Shown: piece by piece, positions 23,831 to 34,429 of the stretch
How the letters are laid out: each line of letters opens with the position of its first letter
Numbering within the stretch: position 1 is the stretch's first letter
NCBI GenBank assembly: GCA_022494885.1
Contig: JAGVSM010001276.1
Span: 1 to 64,000 of the forward strand
Direction: 5' to 3'
Source of the DNA: Micrasema longulum
Lineage: Eukaryota; Arthropoda; Insecta; Trichoptera; Brachycentridae
Length of the DNA stretch: 64,000 nucleotides
Notes under the pieces: model-generated
Database searches by the model: none
The model's input: only the letters and a program-made list of their open reading frames with translations
What the model was told of the DNA's origin: nothing
Translations under genes and position numbers: made by a program

Positions 23831-24504
23831 ACGATGCCCTTTGCACCGCCGATTGCGAAAAAAAACTCTCGTAATAATTAAATGTGGTTAGTGAACAAAA
23901 AGACACGTCATTTAACATTTTTGTATTCAAAACAGTTGCGTCACAGCACCTAATATGAACAACAAAATACCTTTTAAGACAGTCAATGAATGGGCCGAGC
24001 ATTGAATCGATTGTCCGTACTGTCGCACGCCAAATCCTGGTTCCCCGGTTGGCTGAAATAATAAACACGATGTGACGTCACAAAACGTCGGTCGTTTCGT
24101 TTTTAAATCGATATTTAATGCGGAAACAGCAATAGGGTGGTTAGCACTAGTGGATATGTGTGTGTGCGTGATGTAGGCATGTAGTCAGGTAAGGTCTGTA
24201 TTCGCGTGGTGAAAATAGATTTACAACATGCACGAGCCTAAAGTTGAGGTGATTGAAAAACAATGCCGTGTATCGAGCGTTCTTGTTTGTTTAATTCCAT
24301 GTCTTAATTAGAGACTTTGTATCCACATACTACTTTTTTTATTTATATCAGGAGATTTGATATGAGACTCCTACGTTTTATTTAAGGTAGTAATTGAATA
24401 AACCTGCACAAACCTGTCTGTGAAATACAGCCAGATTCCTGAACTGGGGGTTTTAACTCTTACAAACTCCTAAAAATAAATCGAACTGAGAATCGATTAG
24501 AGCT

Positions 24505-24605
24505 TATGTTTAAAACGCCTGAGGTCTCGGTTTTGATTCCCGGCGAAGGGATTTTCCATAGCCTCTGGACTAAATCTGAAGCGTGTGACTGATTATCTTG
24601 CCTTC
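24505..24605 (+). mobile_element. Possible tRNA-derived SINE fragment
   Basis: CCTGAGGTCTCGGTTTTGATTCCCGGCG looks like a T-arm/B box. The body TCTGGACTAAATCTGAAGCGTG resembles pieces at 36890-36910 and 49320-49345. Confidence 0.35.
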
Positions 24606-24782
24606 ATAAATCAATAATCGAAATCCACTGCAAATGGAGTGCTAGTGCAATATCTACTTGATTTTATTTAATAAGTAATCCGATTCGATTTATATTATTT
24701 ATTAAAAATTCTTGATCGAATTCCGTAGTAATTAAGCGATAAATTATGGTTTCGTATTAGTTATAAATTAAAATACTTGATA

Positions 24783-25064
24783 CACTTCCAAAAAATTAAC
24801 CCTTTCACCCTCTAACGGGCATCTTCAGGCTGGTAAACAGCATACGGAGTTAACACTTTGTATCCCGGAGCCGTGTAAACACGTGATCATATAACCATGC
24901 GTTTTGTCCCGGTCCCGTGTTTTCACGTGGTTTACCAGCTGGTTTACTAGCTGAAAAAGTACATTTCATTGACATCTTGTGACTTTTATTATTACTTTTT
25001 CCCTGCTGGTAAACCACGTGAAAACGCGGGACCGGGACACAACGCATGGTTATATAATCACGTG
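24783..25064. mobile_element. Fold-back element with CACGTG arms
   Basis: Arms 24880-24940 and 25005-25064 pair over about 60 bp, with CACGTG near both ends of each arm and GTCCCGGTCCCG inside. Upstream, on the minus strand, CCTGAAGATGCCCGTTAGAGGG followed by TGAAAGGGTTAA places a CTGAAGA box (24822-24828), a short stem and GAAA (24803-24806) in hammerhead order. Stem III is not clear. Boundaries unknown. Confidence 0.55.
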
Positions 25065-25910
25065 TACATAAATATTTATGTGCAAAACAAAAGAACGGTG
25101 TTAGTTAATTATTGAAAAAAAAAATTCTCGTATTATTTTTATCTGTTCTGTACTTGAATCGTAAAGTCATTGGCCAATTAATCGGTAGGTTTGTAGACAT
25201 GCGTAGTTTAACGTTATAAGCTAAAATAAATCACGACAAAGTTGAATAACCAGTTCATTTCTAGGTTTATTATATAGACATTATACTCGGAGTCCTCAAC
25301 ACTACCACGAGAGCATAACTGGGCCTCAATTATAGACGCTACCTCGGTATGTTCTACCTACTTGTCATATCGACATCATATAATCGAAACAAACCAATGG
25401 ATGCCCGCGACAATTTAGTCCGCGTTCTTTACGTCATTAACATTTCAAATAGTTCTCATTTATATTCTAAATAAGCTTCTGTGATAAAAAGTGCTCACTT
25501 CAAAGCGATTGTAAACTCCAATGAGTCCCAATTCAAGCAAAAAATGCTCTCTTGAACATGATTTTTACATGACTTTTGACAATTACAAGGACAGTATGCC
25601 TGCCTTTATCTACCGAGCGATTACAAAGCCGGCTCGATACGTACTCTCCGGATGATAATAAAACAGACGGAAAAAATAAAATAACTAATCATTTTTCTAT
25701 AGTGGCACTATTTTTTGCATCTAGCCACTCGATTCCGAAACTGAGAGTTATGTCAGAATTTAATTCGACTTCAAAATTTACTTATTTCTCTCTCATATTT
25801 TTAATAGGCTTTTCAGAAAAAAAGTTCCAACCTCAGAAGGATCAAAAATTTTAATAAATCGTACTTAAAGGTAAAATTGCTCGTTAGAACAAAATTTTTA
25901 TCACTTTTAA
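25065..25910. other. Unassigned region
   Basis: No recognisable gene. The 92-codon open frame at 25576-25854 shows no family features. Confidence 0.4.
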
Positions 25911-25949
25911 TGCGTAGATAAACGTATCGAAGGATCCAAGACCCGTCGA

Positions 25950-26190
25950 TACAAACCGATGTACTTACATCAAAACTTGATGGTGGGAGGATCGGTAGCG
26001 TATCTTAGTAATCGGTCAGGAGATTTTTTTCTTAAACTATGACGTCATACTGAAACTATGTCATTTTAGTGCGTTGATATGTGTACCGTGACGCACGCTT
26101 CCCCTTGTTTCATATCGATGTACCTACCCAAAACTTTAAAACTTGAAGGTGGGGGGTCGGTAGTGTATCTTCGTTATCGCTAGACAAAAT
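25950..26190. repeat. Partial tandem duplication
   Basis: A unit with CGATGTAC(T/C)TAC, AAAACTTGA, GGTGGG, TCGGTAG and GTATCTT occurs at about 25957 and again at about 26114. Confidence 0.6.
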
Positions 26191-27230
26191 TTATCTTCAA
26201 CTTTACTGTCAAGGTGTGAGGTTTTTATCTCTCCATAATAATCAAGGCCCTGGAATCAAATATATTGAAGAACGAAAAAAATCCCCAGCTGAAAACATTT
26301 TATCAATAAAAATAATCAGACTTTATATGAAGGTCAATTTAGCGCGGGGCAGGTCTGATTTCGCTTTAAATTTCCTTACAAAGTCCGCTCGATTTTCACT
26401 TCTACGCCGACACCTGCCCTCAGCCCGCGTTGGCCTTTGCGGGCCGAGCTCATATCCGAAATGACTCAGCCCCACCGACGTCACACGGCAAAAATGAGAA
26501 CCCAGTCGATTAACCCCTCCGGGTATACATTATACGAGTACACGTGTCGGTGCGTATTCGGGAACTTGCGAACTAATGCGACAAGTTTGAAGCGTGGTGG
26601 AAAAGGGCCAGAAAAAACCTTATCTCAAACCTATTTATTATTCCACGTAGCGAGATTCTTGATCAGTTCACTTCGGTTATTTATTACGAGTCTTTAAAGT
26701 ACCTAGTTCAGACGTACCGATCCCCGATATTTAAAATTAAACAACATTCAATAAATACTTTTTTTGCTAAATAAGTTCACGTTGTATTACAATTTTAAAC
26801 AGTTGGCTCTGAATATAGGTCCAGACGAATCCACGAACTTACCTAAACTCCACACACTTCGAATTCGCGGGAACATGGCTGACGTCATTTTTCTGTAGAA
26901 AATATTAAATAATTTGGTCGAAGGTCCTAAGCATTTACTAATAAATTTTAGAGTCCCAGTAGAACAGACTTTTGACTACAAAAGACATTTTTTTCACAAA
27001 ATCTTATCGATTGAATTAATCTTCAACTTGTCGAGAAATATAACCCCACTTTACCTTAGGCCTACTGCGTGGTAACCAAATGCTCTGACTGCTACATCCA
27101 GAGACGAACTTACTTTTAACGTTACATGAATAAAATATTCTATTTTTTATTACAGTATTACATACTTGAACATGAAATGTTTTTTTTTATTTGGACATCT
27201 GAAATATTGAAATCTAGGTTTCAGTTAATA
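26191..27230. other. Unassigned, partly GC-richer
   Basis: 26370-26570 is GC-richer, with two overlapping open frames (26216-26464 and 26437-26697). Neither translation shows a family I know. No splice-site evidence for a channel exon. Confidence 0.3.
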
Positions 27231-27853
27231 TCTTTATATATATAATTCTTCTGTAAGTGTGATGTCACTGAATTTTTTTTCTAAACGGCTTTACCGATTA
27301 ACGTTCAGTTTTTAGCTTAATGTAGATCCTTGCGCTGAGCATGTTCGTAGATACTAAAATTTTCAATCTTTATATATAAAAATAAAGTTAGGAACACGAT
27401 TATTTTTATATTGACCTACCAGGGTTGCATTCGACGAGAATGCATATCTACAAAAAATTGAAGGATGTTGTTTTTTTGTTTTAAAAAAAAGTTTTTTAAA
27501 TGTTTACAAACAACGTTCGCTTTTTATGGATCCCAATCAGATCCTTACATTCCTTATAATTTCTTAACATTTATTTCTTTTTACTAGATTTTTGGTAATA
27601 TTTAATAATATTAACAGACACTCGATACATTTTTGAAAATCGCATACCTTAATAGAGTGCACCTCTGTTGGTGAGAAGAGCAGAGCTTGACATTTGCAAA
27701 AAGAATTCTATATTTGAAAATTAATTATTTTATGTTTTGGAATTCAACCATAAACAAGTACTTAGGTACCTACATATCTATGAAAAGGCTCTTTTCAAGG
27801 TAATAGCAGGCAAGCCAACGTTCGGGCAGGACAACGTCTGTCGGGTCCGCTGG
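27231..27853 (+). mobile_element. Helitron-like non-autonomous element
   Basis: Starts TCTTTATATATATAATTC and ends GTCTGTCGGGTCCGCTGG. A TC start and a CTRR-type end after a GC-rich potential hairpin are Helitron hallmarks. It matches 40325-40897 and, inverted, 4331-4878 over its length. It carries no Rep/helicase. It lies in the intron immediately upstream of the channel exon, ending about 112 bp before it. Confidence 0.7.
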
Positions 27854-27965
27854 TATTTTATAAAATGGTAGTGCTGCACGCATTTCTTAATGATATAACA
27901 TTAAGATATTTTTTTATCTCTATAAAATTAAAAATATTAAAACAGCTCGTTTATTTTTTTTTCAG

Positions 27966-28186
27966 ATTCGTCTTCCTTGCCATCTACACAGCTGAGATGA
28001 TCATCAAGTCTATCGCTAAGGGCTTCATACTGAACAAATACACTTACTTGCGGAACCCGTGGAACTGGCTAGATTTTGTGGTCATCACGTCAGGATACGC
28101 TACTATAGGGATGGAGGTCGGTAACTTGGCTGGTCTCCGGACATTCAGGGTACTGAGAGCCTTGAAAACGGTCTCCATCATGCCAG
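27966..28186 (+). CDS. NaCP60E: Voltage-gated cation channel exon (domain I, S2-S4), NaCP60E-like
   Basis: An internal exon of 221 bp. A T-rich tract and AG (27964-27965) precede it, and GTAAG (from 28187) follows. It starts with the last base of a split codon and ends with the first base of a Gly codon. The translation begins [20 protein letters not shown] (S2 and the following loop). Next comes [14 protein letters not shown] leading into S3 ([14 protein letters not shown]), then [19 protein letters not shown], the S4 voltage sensor with R/K at every third position, and IMPG. This is domain I of a four-domain sodium/NaCP60E-type channel, a plasma-membrane voltage-sensing pore. Para has characteristic differences in this stretch (ARGFILCPFTYLRDAWNW, ALAYVTMGIDLGN), so the DSC1/BSC1 paralogue fits better. 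No stop interrupts it. Neighbouring exons were not found in the window. Confidence 0.87.
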
Positions 28187-28545
28187 GTAAGCCCGACATT
28201 CAACTTACCTATACATAGAATAGAAATGACTTCCAAAGTTAGAGATGAACAAACTTTTTGTTCGGATGAATCCAAACTTCTTCACACCATTTTTTTGAAA
28301 CTTAAATCATTCGTTATGTTTTTTAAAAAAAACAGCCATTTTACATTGAGTAAACTACTGTATTAAATAATATTGATCACTGTTTAATAATACATTTAAT
28401 ACCAATATAAATCATACAAATATAAAGATAAATGAAACATCTTCGCAAGAAAAATGCGAGAAACTAAGAAAACAAGAGAGAAATTGTTATATTTGACTGT
28501 TGTTCAATAAAATTACGAAGGAATCGATACTAGAGTTATTGTTAA
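28187..28545. other. Intron after the channel exon
   Basis: Starts with the GTAAGC donor. AT-rich, no features seen. Confidence 0.6.
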
Positions 28546-29295
28546 CTAGCTTATACCCGCGGATATTAAGAAGAAATTATTTAGGTAATTAATTAGTTGT
28601 GTCGTTTATTAATAAGAGTTGTTATTTATCATTAAGGATTTTTGCGATAGAATGATATATTTTATCGGAATTGAAAGAAGCTTGATCGTCCAACTATCGC
28701 TTCGAAAGAAATACGATGATCCGTGGTTCTGTAGTGACGTAGCATCTTTATTGTGTTTGCAATTCCAAAACCCTGCCACAAAACTCAAAAGAAAAGCAAA
28801 CCAAACTAAGCATTGATAAAACAAGTCAATGAGGAAGTTCTGTGTCTTTTTTAATTTTTTTTATTTGTTAATAGACATTAAACTAAGCCAAAAAAAAAAA
28901 TTAAAAAATACATATCTTATTATCAGTGCTGTGATTTTTTAATGTTTTGTATTTCTGAAATTACTCCGCGAGTGACGTCAGAGGTTGTTCTCTGTTAGTT
29001 CTTCCTATTGGTTCGTTTACGGTAAGCCAACCGATTATCCTTCACAGCTCTCACAACATTAGTTGGTTTATATGAACCAGTGACGCCAATCAAAGTAGTG
29101 CGTTTTTATTGAAATATTTTTTATATTTTTTTTCGGACATTTTCAAGAAACTTTGCCGTACAATTAAATGCTATAACTTTTACCGCTCGGCAGAAAACAT
29201 TTTTTGTATCTTATTTCCCGTAAAGCTGAAGTTCCTTATTCTAAAAAATTTCAGAATTAATTTCAAATTGACTCTTTTTGACATCCGCTTACTCA

Positions 29296-29470
29296 ATATT
29301 ATGTATCTTTTTTGGGTGATACCGTGTATGTTGGATTTGATCCGACGTTTCGGCTACCATTGCAGGAGCCATCTTCAGGGAAAACGAAGATGGCTCTGAA
29401 GATGGCTCGTACACGGTATCACCCAAAAAAGATACATAATATTGATAACAGTGACCGTGAAAACCTTCGC
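29296..29470. mobile_element. Fold-back insertion E2 with 15-bp TSD
   Basis: Flanked on both sides by the exact 15-mer ACATCCGCTTACTCA (29281-29295 and 29471-29485). Perfect 33-bp arms lie at 29296-29328 and 29410-29442. An unpaired 28-nt tail at 29443-29470 ends AAACCTTCGC. Between the arms, on the minus strand, are CTGAAGA (29372-29378, matching CUGANGA), a stem-loop GGCT...AGCC, GAAA (29348-29351), CG, UC and GGATC. The CTGAAGATGGCT segment is repeated beside it. Same family as 1450-1567 and 32107-32230. Confidence 0.9.
29344..29384 (-). ncRNA. Hammerhead-like motif H3 in E2
   Basis: Order CTGAAGA, stem-loop, GAAA, CG, UC, GG. The stem I candidate is only about 3 bp (TCC with GGA), so it is weaker than the motifs at 6527 and 49138, though the CUGANGA box is exact. 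Confidence 0.45.
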
Positions 29471-29764
29471 ACATCCGCTTACTCATTTACAAATAATGTT
29501 GCTCATTTTATCTCATATTTTTTTAAGTGTAGCTTTTTTTAAATTTTCGGAGAAAAAATCGAGTAGCTTATTTCACTTCCTATCTATCAGTGCAAAAAAT
29601 CAACTCGTTAGGTCACTTCGTTTAGACGTGAAGGACACACAAACAAGCAAACAAACACACTTTCGAATTTGTTATATTAGGTATAAATAAACTTGAGTAA
29701 AATCTAGTAATTTCACACGTATACATATTTTTTTTTTTTTAAAGAAATATTGGCGTTCTTATGA

Positions 29765-29925
29765 TTTACCGAAATATTTCGTTTTGATGGCCATTTTCAA
29801 CGAGTTGTAAATAACTCGCTATTAGAAAATGGTATCAAGTTGGGGTAATGTGGGATCCGAACCACAGACCTTTGGTTCGTGAGTCCGAGACACTAGCCAC
29901 ATGAGCACAACCCGATTACAATGAA
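29765..29925 (-). mobile_element. tRNA-derived SINE, family S2
   Basis: Minus-strand head GTTGTGCTCATGTGGCTAGTG, then the B box region and the shared body CCATTTTCTAATAGCGAGTT / TTACAACTCGTTGAAAATGG. Confidence 0.7.
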
Positions 29926-29929
29926 ATTA

Positions 29930-31285
29930 GACAGTTAAATCTCAACTTAATTCTATTTGCGCAGATTATATCTGCATCCTCATCTCAAAGTCGAAAAAAA
30001 GCATCTAGGTTCATCGGTGAATTAAAAATGACCCCTGAATATTTAAACCCGAATGAAAAATATGCTCTTAATATTGTTCAATCCAAAACACTACCTTAGT
30101 TCTTGTATGTTCAATAGACCATTCTACAAATTTTACATAAGACATTTTATTTGTTATAAAGTCAAATAAGTAAAATTAGTAAGTGGAGATTACTCAAAAA
30201 TGTCAAAAACACTATTTAATAACGGAAAAAATAATGATTCTTTAGCTACATGGACGCGTATTAAGATAATGAACATTGATTTATTTAATTTTATGTATTT
30301 ATTTAATTTTACAATACGCCCAAGGGGCAATTACAAAAAAGTATACAGGTAAGTTCAAACATAGTGAGTTATAATTTAAAAAATAAACAACGCTTTTTTG
30401 TATACATGTAGAAATAATAAAAAGCATACTGCCATGCAAAATAAAAGGTGAAACTTTCATAGTAAAAAAGAAAAAAATATATATGGATATAAGAAAAGTA
30501 GTTGAATTAAAAAGCAAATTGTAAATAACTTGTTTAGAATTTAAGCAAAAAAAATATATACATTTACTAAAAAAAATGTTAATAACAAATTAACGTTAAA
30601 ATCAAATATTAAACATTAGTTTACAGTAAGTATATATAAGATAATAACATATTGACATTCATAACTATATTTAAAAAAATGGTATATTGAACATACAAGA
30701 ACTAGGGTAGCAAAAACAACTAGGTGCGTTTAATTTATTTATTTGTTTATAAGGTAATAAAAAAATAATTAAAATTATCAAATCGTTTGCCTAATATTCA
30801 GCCATATTCATTTTCTATTTTTTATGTAAATTGATATTTTTGTTTCAGTTATAATTTTCAATTTACTTGCGCGCATAAAATAACTGAAGAGCCAATTATT
30901 CATTCCGAGTAGGGAACGTACGTCACACCATCCTCTCACCTAATTATAAAAACACCTATCTGTCAGAAACATTTCGTATTTTTTATCGTAAACAGTTTTT
31001 ACAGCTCCTGAAACGGCATAAATTATCATCAAACAATATGTACTTTAGAAATTGTACCGACAGAATCGTTTTGATAGAAACGGTATGAATCCCTTTCAAA
31101 TAATAAATAATGTCCTACCTATGTATGTACTGTTGTTTTTGTCCGTTTTTTAAGGGTAAAATTTTACTGTTTTTAATGTAGTGCATGTTTTTAAATCTGG
31201 AATTAATTTCACAGTCATAACAAAACATAAAAGAAAAAAAAGCAGAGAAATTATTTAAATCATTTTAAAATTAATTAGATTAACA
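29930..31285. other. Unassigned AT-rich DNA with a 26-bp inverted pair
   Basis: 30091-30116 and 30685-30710 are inverted copies (25 of 26 bases). No gene seen between or around them. Confidence 0.5.
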
Positions 31286-31288
31286 AAA

Positions 31289-31425
31289 AAAACAGAGATG
31301 GCGATCATTTTTGAAAAGGCCATATAAAAGTCTAGGCATTTACAGGGCTTTTGACCTTCCATTAGCTGGTTTAAGTGGCCTCTTTACTCACTGTGTAACA
31401 TTCATCATTTTTCCTATGTTACATA
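31289..31425 (+). repeat. Family A repeat, partial
   Basis: From ACAGAGATGG through GTCTAGGCATTTACAGGGCT and GCTGGTTTAAGTGGCC to TGTAACATTCATCATT. Confidence 0.75.
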
Positions 31426-31577
31426 AAATAATGTTAGATAATTACTTTGTTTGTTTATCGTTTAAATTCAATTTTATTTTATTTTTATAGCTATTTATTT
31501 CAAACTCTTAATACAAAAAAAACAGTAGATCTATTGCAATAAGCAATACCTTCCAGCCATCCAAAATACAGACCACA

Positions 31578-31790
31578 TTTGTTGCAACAGAGAGGTAAAA
31601 CATTTTGAAAAGGGAAAACGGTAGTCTAGGCATTTACAAGGGTTATCACCCGTCATTGTTTGGTTTAAGTTACTACTTTACACACTTTGTAACATTCACC
31701 ATTCTGCATATGTTTAAACATCCACATTTCTTCAACTCTTTCATCTGTTGACTTTTGTGAAGTAACAAAGCTGAAACCTTTATCATCTGT
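31578..31790 (+). repeat. Family A repeat, subtype A1
   Basis: TTGCAACAGAGAGG, TAGTCTAGGCATTTACAAGG, CACCATTCTGCATATG, TCTTTCATCTGTTGACTT and GCTGAAACCTTTATCAT, in the standard order. Confidence 0.8.
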
Positions 31791-31825
31791 GAACTCTGTA
31801 AATGTCTAGACTACCATATTCTCTT

Positions 31826-32077
31826 ATATTATTTATTGTTTCAGCATTTACTTTGTGGAGAAACATTTTGAATTTATTTAAAATAAAACACTTTGTAAAT
31901 TTACCACACAAGAGTTTAACACATTAAAACACGACTTTTTTCGGGTAATCAGTATTACCCATCCTCAGGTGTAAATATATTATAAGTTTATATTTACACC
32001 TGAGGATGGGTAATACTGACTACCCGAAACTAGTCGTGTTTTAATGTAAATTTACAAAGTGTTTTATTTGAAATAAA
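31826..32077. mobile_element. Fold-back insertion E3 with 14-bp TSD
   Basis: The flanks TACCATATTCTCTT (31812-31825) and TACCATATTTTCTT (32078-32091) are a target-site duplication with one mismatch. A tail of about 47 nt (31826-31872) is followed by inverted arms 31873-31978 and 31985-32077. The left arm has an extra 16 bp near 31905. The right arm holds an intact hammerhead-like motif; in the left arm the stem III palindrome is replaced by an A-run. Inserted in a minus-strand family A copy. Confidence 0.85.
31996..32039 (+). ncRNA. Hammerhead-like ribozyme motif H4 in E3
   Basis: Stem I ACAC (31996-31999) with GTGT (32036-32039). CTGAGGA (32000-32006) fits CUGANGA exactly. Stem II is GGGTA/TACCC (32008-32012, 32021-32025). 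Then GAAA (32026-32029), self-complementary CTAG (32030-32033) as stem III, and UC (32034-32035). All core boxes are consensus, making it the best candidate in the window for activity, probably as a dimer. Confidence 0.65.
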
Positions 32078-32106
32078 TACCATATTTTCTTCTCAAAATG
32101 CTTTGT

Positions 32107-32230
32107 TTCGACGTTTCGGCTGCCATTGCGGCTGCTCGCAATGGTAGCCGAAACGTCGGAACAAATTCAACACACACGGTATCACTTAAAAAAGAAACTC
32201 ATTGATAAAAGTGACCGTGGAAACCTTCGC
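32107..32230 (+). mobile_element. Truncated fold-back related to E1/E2
   Basis: Inverted halves around TTTCGGCTGCCATTGC and GCAATGGTAGCCGAAACGTC, then ACACGGTATCAC and the tail TGACCGTGGAAACCTTCGC. It ends at exactly the same base context as E2. No clear target-site duplication, so one end is probably lost. Confidence 0.65.
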
Positions 32231-32237
32231 ATCTACT

Positions 32238-32290
32238 CGGACCTTTAGTTCGGAAGTCCACAATGCTACCACAACTCAATTCCAAGTTAA
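32238..32290 (-). mobile_element. SINE S2 head fragment
   Basis: Complement of a GAGTTGTGGTAGCATTGTGG-type tRNA-like head, degraded. Confidence 0.4.
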
Positions 32291-33274
32291 ATAGATATAT
32301 ACATTTTATACATCAAATACCCTGTATTTCTTTTTTATATTTAGTATGACATAATTTTTTATTTGTCTATTTATCTCAGAAAATACATGTGAGATACATT
32401 TTACGGTCACATTCGTCCGTTTTTATTTTCCGGGTATAAAAATGTAGCATTCATCTTTTTCCCCTGGCTCCTCTCCCCGTCCCCTTTACAAACTCCTTAC
32501 CCGCTCCCGCACCCTATGCATTCCTTACATCATCATTTAAAATGTTTCTAAATTATTTTCAAATAACCATTTTCATACTCGTATGTAGGTACTTGTGGTA
32601 GCACTATCTGACAAACAGCTGCGAAAAATATTTTTTCAACCCTCGACCAACACTAGCCTGTTTTGTTTGGTTTAAAGATATCGCTTATAGTAATAAGCCC
32701 GCTAATGTCTTTACATTTCGAACAAAAATTGAAGAATAAATCAATTAAACAGATTTTATAAAAGCAAGATGATCTCGAGTCTAACACTTTAATGAAATAT
32801 TGCATTTGAATCTTACAAGAAATCGAATCCGGGACCTCTCTTTTCCACATCAGTTTTCTGATTTACACTGGATGAGTCAACTTGAAAACGCTCATCAAAG
32901 GTTCTGGTTTAATATCAGACACAGAACTGTTTTTTTTTTGTCCGGTTAAGATAAATTTCTATCGTTTCATATTTATTATCTTGATTGTTTTGATAGCATT
33001 CCGAAAAAAGAATTACAAAATAAAAAACTGATCTCAGAAACTTAATACGGCAGTAAAATTGTTGAAAAAAAATTTTGTTCAAAATTTGCTCTGAGTATAG
33101 AAACTGAAATTATAAAGTTACCCATTTCTCGACAGAAACGAAGGAAATATTATTTTATAGATATCCCAATCTTGCTTAAGTAGTTATAGGCGAATTTAGA
33201 AATTTATGCGTTTATAGGACTTTTGACCTGTCCCTTGGGGAAACCTTAATCTTTAGTTAATCTAAATCTAAATT
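32291..33274. other. Unassigned AT-rich DNA
   Basis: No gene seen. 33200-33240 (TTTATAGGACTTTTGACCTGTCC) is a decayed family A scrap. Confidence 0.4.
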
Positions 33275-33344
33275 TTCAGCGCGATACGTATAGTGTTGTA
33301 GCTACAGCGAATTGTCAAAGTTTACTAATTATTTGAACAGCGGA

Positions 33345-34429
33345 ATTAAACCCAGAAAATTTTCGCGCAGTAATTTTTTACGACTTGCGAAGACGATTAT
33401 CTCAACAAGAATGCCTCGCCGAGTGGCTTCTGTTTTTGACAATGAAGCATCACAATTATAAATGTTCATTGCTATAGCCAATTCAAACGTGGACGGGAGT
33501 CTTAGCGATGATCCAAGGACAGGTGCATTGAAAACCGCAGTCACCCAGAAAAACGTCGATGCTATGGGCAACCCCAGAAAGGAAAATCAGCATGTGATAT
33601 ATTGCAAGATTGAAGCATTGGGAATTTCAATTTTAAAAATTTTTATGATGAATTGTGTCTAAAAAAATGGTTTTCCGTTGGATGTCGCATCTTTTGACCG
33701 AATAACAAAAATTAGCTAAAGTCACTTGGTGTCAAAAAACTGTAGACCGCTTCAACGCAAGAAACTCTAAAATTGTTTACAGCATCTTCAGTAGTGATGG
33801 ATTGTAGATATGCGCATTTGAACCCAAAAATAAACGCCAATCATCTGTTTGGGTGTTTCGAGGTGAAGAAAAGCCGACAAAAGTTATTCGTTCTCGAAGT
33901 GTCTCTAAAAAGATAGTCGCAACATTTGTCTCAAAAGCGGGTCATAGAGCAATAATTCCTTTGCTTGAACAAAGAACTGTTTCTGCCAATCTGTATACAA
34001 ACATTTGTTTGCCGGAAGTCATCGCTGAGCTTCAAAAAACCAACCCTGAACGACGAATCATTCTCCACCGAGATAATACACGTTCGCATACAGCTCGCGA
34101 GAAAACTGAATTTTTAGAGCAACAAAATGCCGAATCGCTAGACCATCCTCCGTTTAGTCCTGACCTAAGTCCCAAAATTTTTTCTAATTTTCCGAAAATC
34201 AAGAACAAGCTGCGCGGTCAAAGGTTCCAGTCGCCGGAAGAAGCAGTAGACGCTTTCAAAAACGTTATTTTGACTGTACTAACAAACGAGTGGAATAACT
34301 GCTTCCAGAGTTGGTTCTAGCGCATGCAAAAATGTGTTAATCTTCTTGGAGAATACTTCGAAAAACTTTAAAAGCTATCTACCGTTTTAGTCCAACTCCA
34401 TATGCGAAACTTAAAAGACAACCCTCGTA
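33345..34429 (+). pseudogene. Dead mariner transposase
   Basis: The N-terminal helix-turn-helix region starts near 33356 with NFRAVIFYDLRRRLSQQECLAEW, broken by stops and frameshifts. From about 33824 a long open stretch reads SSVWVFRGEEKPTKVIRSRS, ICLPEVIAELQKTNPERR, HRDNTRSHTAREKTEFLE and PPFSPDLSP, then FPKIKNKLRGQRF, EEAVDAFKN and a TAG at 34318. Cut-and-paste transposases of this family use a D,D(34)D triad. HRDN keeps the second Asp, but the third, expected in SPDLxPxD, is replaced (SPDLSPKIF), and the GDETW box is degraded. A terminal inverted repeat-like end (complement of CGAGGGTTGTCTTTTAAG) is at 34411-34428 beside TA. The 5' terminus is not recognised. Confidence 0.9.

Larger units (their letters stand above)
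28548..29690 (-). mobile_element. Possible Helitron-like element hosting insertion E2
   Basis: The lower end reads CTAGCTTATACCCGCGG on +, i.e. a CCGCGGGTATAAGCTAG terminus on the minus strand (CTAG end after a GC-rich stretch). The upper end has, on the minus strand, TTCGAAAGTGTGTTTGTTTG, as in 5' ends of arthropod non-autonomous Helitrons. The internal stretch has no clear coding. Element E2 (29296-29470) is inserted inside. Class assignment is tentative. Confidence 0.4.
31793..32106 (-). repeat. Family A fragment split by insertion E3
   Basis: Minus-oriented pieces 31793-31825 (TCTGTAAATGTCTAGACTAC) and 32078-32106 (ACCATATTTTCTTCTCAAAATG) join into normal family A sequence when E3 and one copy of its duplication are removed. 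Confidence 0.75.

Noticed and set aside
26216..26697. Additional channel exons in the GC-richer stretch upstream of 27966
   Set aside because: No voltage-gated channel motif in any frame and no proper splice sites.
33853..34320. Active mariner transposase
   Set aside because: The third catalytic Asp is replaced, the GDETW box is degraded, and there are stops and frameshifts upstream plus a premature TAG.
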